Of a stretch of 7,852 nucleotides of DNA, positions 6,571 through 7,852 are shown piece after piece. Positions within the stretch are counted from its first letter, which is position 1. Each line of letters opens with the position of its first letter. The position numbers and the translations under genes were made by a program. The stretch is from Actinomycetes bacterium (GTDB lineage Bacteria > Actinomycetota > Actinomycetes > Propionibacteriales > Propionibacteriaceae), in contig WQUE01000021.1 in NCBI GenBank assembly GCA_009785885.1, positions 1 to 7,852 on the forward strand, given 5' to 3'. The notes under the pieces are model-generated. The model did not search any database. It saw only the letters and a program-made list of their open reading frames with translations, and had not been told where the DNA came from.

Positions 6571-7852
6571 GCACCGACTCCTCCTGCCAGTGTGACATCG
6601 CCATCATCGGCCTGTCGGTGGCGTGCCCGGGCGCCACGACGGTGGGCGAGTTCTGGCGAAACCTGGCTGGCGGAGCGGACAGCATCACGGACGCGCCACC
6701 CGGGGTGATCGACCCGTTCTACTTCGAGACGACCAACCGGACCCGCCCCGACCGGTTCCCCGTCCGCCGCGGCGGCTTCCTGTCGCGCGGCATCGTCGAC
6801 CCGATCCGGTACGGCATTCTGCCCGTCGCCGCCGAGGCGTCCGACCCTGATCAGGTGCTGTCGCTGATGCTGAGCGAGGTCGCCCTCCTCGACGCCGGCG
6901 TGCTGCAGCAGGGCACCAGCCTGAAGAACGCCTCCATCGTCATCGGCAAGGGCAACTTCGCGGGACTCCCCCAGCTGCGCGGATCCGAGATCGTGCGCGG
7001 CGCGGACGAGTTCATCAACGTGATCCGCAGCGCCGTGCCGGGCGTGACCGAAGCCGAGCTGTCGCACGTCAAGGACGAATACCAGAAGGTGTTCGGACGC
7101 TGGGGCGGGGACACGGTGACCTCCACCATGCCCAACCTCGTCGCGTCCGCCGTGTCGAACCACTTCGACATGCGCGGCCCGGCGTACACGCTCGACGCCG
7201 CGTGCGCCTCGGGCATCGTCGCGCTGGAACACACCATCAACCTGCTGGCCACCGGCCAGTGCGACCTCGGGATCGTCGGGGCGATGCACACCGGCCAGAG
7301 CGCCGTGTTCTGGAGCGCCTTCCACATGATGGGGGCCATGTCCCCGACGCAGCAGATCGCACCGTTCAGCGAGAAGGCGGACGGGCTGCTGATCGGGCAG
7401 GGCGCCGGCTTCATGATCGTGAAAACCCTGGAGCGGGCCCTCGCCGACGGCGACCGGATCTATGCGGTCGTCCGGGGCACCGCGACCGGCTCCGACGGGG
7501 GCGGTCATTCCGTGCTCGTCACGAACGTCGACGGCCAGGCGGCCGTGCTGGAGCGGGCCTGGGCACGGTCCGGACTTGATCCCGCCGACGTGGCCTACGT
7601 GGAGGCGCATGGCACCGGGACGCCCGTCGGCGACGCCGTCGAGATCGAGACCCTGACCCGGGTGTTCGGGGACGCCGCCACCCGCCCCGCCTATCTCGGC
7701 TCGGTCAAGTCGAACATCGGGCACCTCATGCCCGCCGCCGGAATGATGGGCCTGCTCAAGACCACCCTCGCGCTCTATCACCGCCAGATCCCGCCGACGC
7801 TGCATTGCGCCAAGCCGGACAAGGCGATCTCCGCGTCGCGGTTCACCCCCGT
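6567..7852 (+). CDS. Second PUFA-synthase-like subunit, N-terminal ketosynthase (3' partial)
   Basis: This gene starts at ATG 6567 in the ATGA overlap with the upstream stop and stays open to the right edge, giving 428 visible residues. Only eight residues precede the CDIAIIG opening of the KS fold, so this start fits the family. The decarboxylating condensation residues are all present: Cys213 in DAACAS (7203-7205), His348 in EAHGTGT (7608-7610) and His386 in NIGH (7722-7724). It should therefore be an active beta-ketoacyl synthase, not a chain-length-factor-like domain. The GEGAG motif reads GQGAG (Gln278). Position directly after the ER-KS-AT-ACP-KR gene suggests a PfaC-like partner, in which the KS would be followed by further domains such as a dehydratase; that part is outside the window. 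Translation is probably coupled to gene 1. It could instead be a stand-alone KS, which the truncation leaves open. Confidence 0.92.
   Translation, partial: MSTDSSCQCDIAIIGLSVACPGATTVGEFWRNLAGGADSITDAPPGVIDPFYFETTNRTRPDRFPVRRGGFLSRGIVDPIRYGILPVAAEASDPDQVLSLMLSEVALLDAGVLQQGTSLKNASIVIGKGNFAGLPQLRGSEIVRGADEFINVIRSAVPGVTEAELSHVKDEYQKVFGRWGGDTVTSTMPNLVASAVSNHFDMRGPAYTLDAACASGIVALEHTINLLATGQCDLGIVGAMHTGQSAVFWSAFHMMGAMSPTQQIAPFSEKADGLLIGQGAGFMIVKTLERALADGDRIYAVVRGTATGSDGGGHSVLVTNVDGQAAVLERAWARSGLDPADVAYVEAHGTGTPVGDAVEIETLTRVFGDAATRPAYLGSVKSNIGHLMPAAGMMGLLKTTLALYHRQIPPTLHCAKPDKAISASRFTP

Noticed and set aside
6267..7805. A 512-codon minus-strand open frame across the gene 1/gene 2 junction
   Set aside because: It covers the KR end and the second KS, both clearly coded on the + strand, and its composition is that of an antisense shadow.
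6571..7852. Gene 2 KS as a chain-length-factor-like or loading domain
   Set aside because: The active-site Cys and both His residues are present, with no Gln or other replacement of the Cys.

Overview
The window lies almost entirely inside a high-G+C, probably actinobacterial, multi-enzyme locus for a lipid or polyketide made by an iterative type I synthase of the PUFA-synthase (PfaA/HglE-like) lineage. The taxonomic guess rests on the G+C-rich sequence (roughly 70% by eye), the strong preference for G or C at third codon positions, and ATGA translational coupling. A G+C-rich myxobacterium or planctomycete cannot be excluded. Everything is on the + strand and the coding is continuous from edge to edge: there is no intergenic space, promoter, terminator, RNA gene, mobile element or CRISPR array.

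Gene 1 (window start to 6570) is cut at its 5' end. It is open from base 1, so its true start lies upstream; the ATG at 253 falls inside a conserved flavin-domain motif and is not a start. Its visible 2189 residues read: an unassigned helical segment; an FMN-dependent enoyl reductase of the nitronate monooxygenase/PfaD fold; a ketosynthase (KS); a malonyl-type acyltransferase (AT); a long Pro/Ala/Met-rich linker holding one amphipathic helix; a single acyl carrier protein (ACP); and a two-part ketoreductase (KR). All key catalytic residues I could locate are present. No dehydratase (DH) is visible.

Gene 2 (6567 to the right edge) overlaps gene 1 by four bases (ATGA) and is cut at its 3' end. 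Its visible 428 residues are a second, catalytically complete KS. By analogy with PfaC-type subunits, the missing dehydratase may lie further along this gene or downstream.

Together the two genes would form an iterative assembly line. The AT would load malonyl units on the ACP, one or both KS domains would condense, the KR would reduce the beta-ketone, an external dehydratase would remove water, and the N-terminal flavin domain would reduce the enoyl group in some or all cycles. The product cannot be read from this window.

The most notable points are the enoyl reductase fused N-terminal to the KS (in characterised PUFA synthases it is a separate protein or at the end of another subunit), the single ACP, and a strong ribosome-binding-site-plus-ATGA signature inside gene 1 at 4109-4123, exactly at the AT/linker boundary. 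The last suggests either an internal start producing a separate ACP-KR protein or the scar of a gene fusion.
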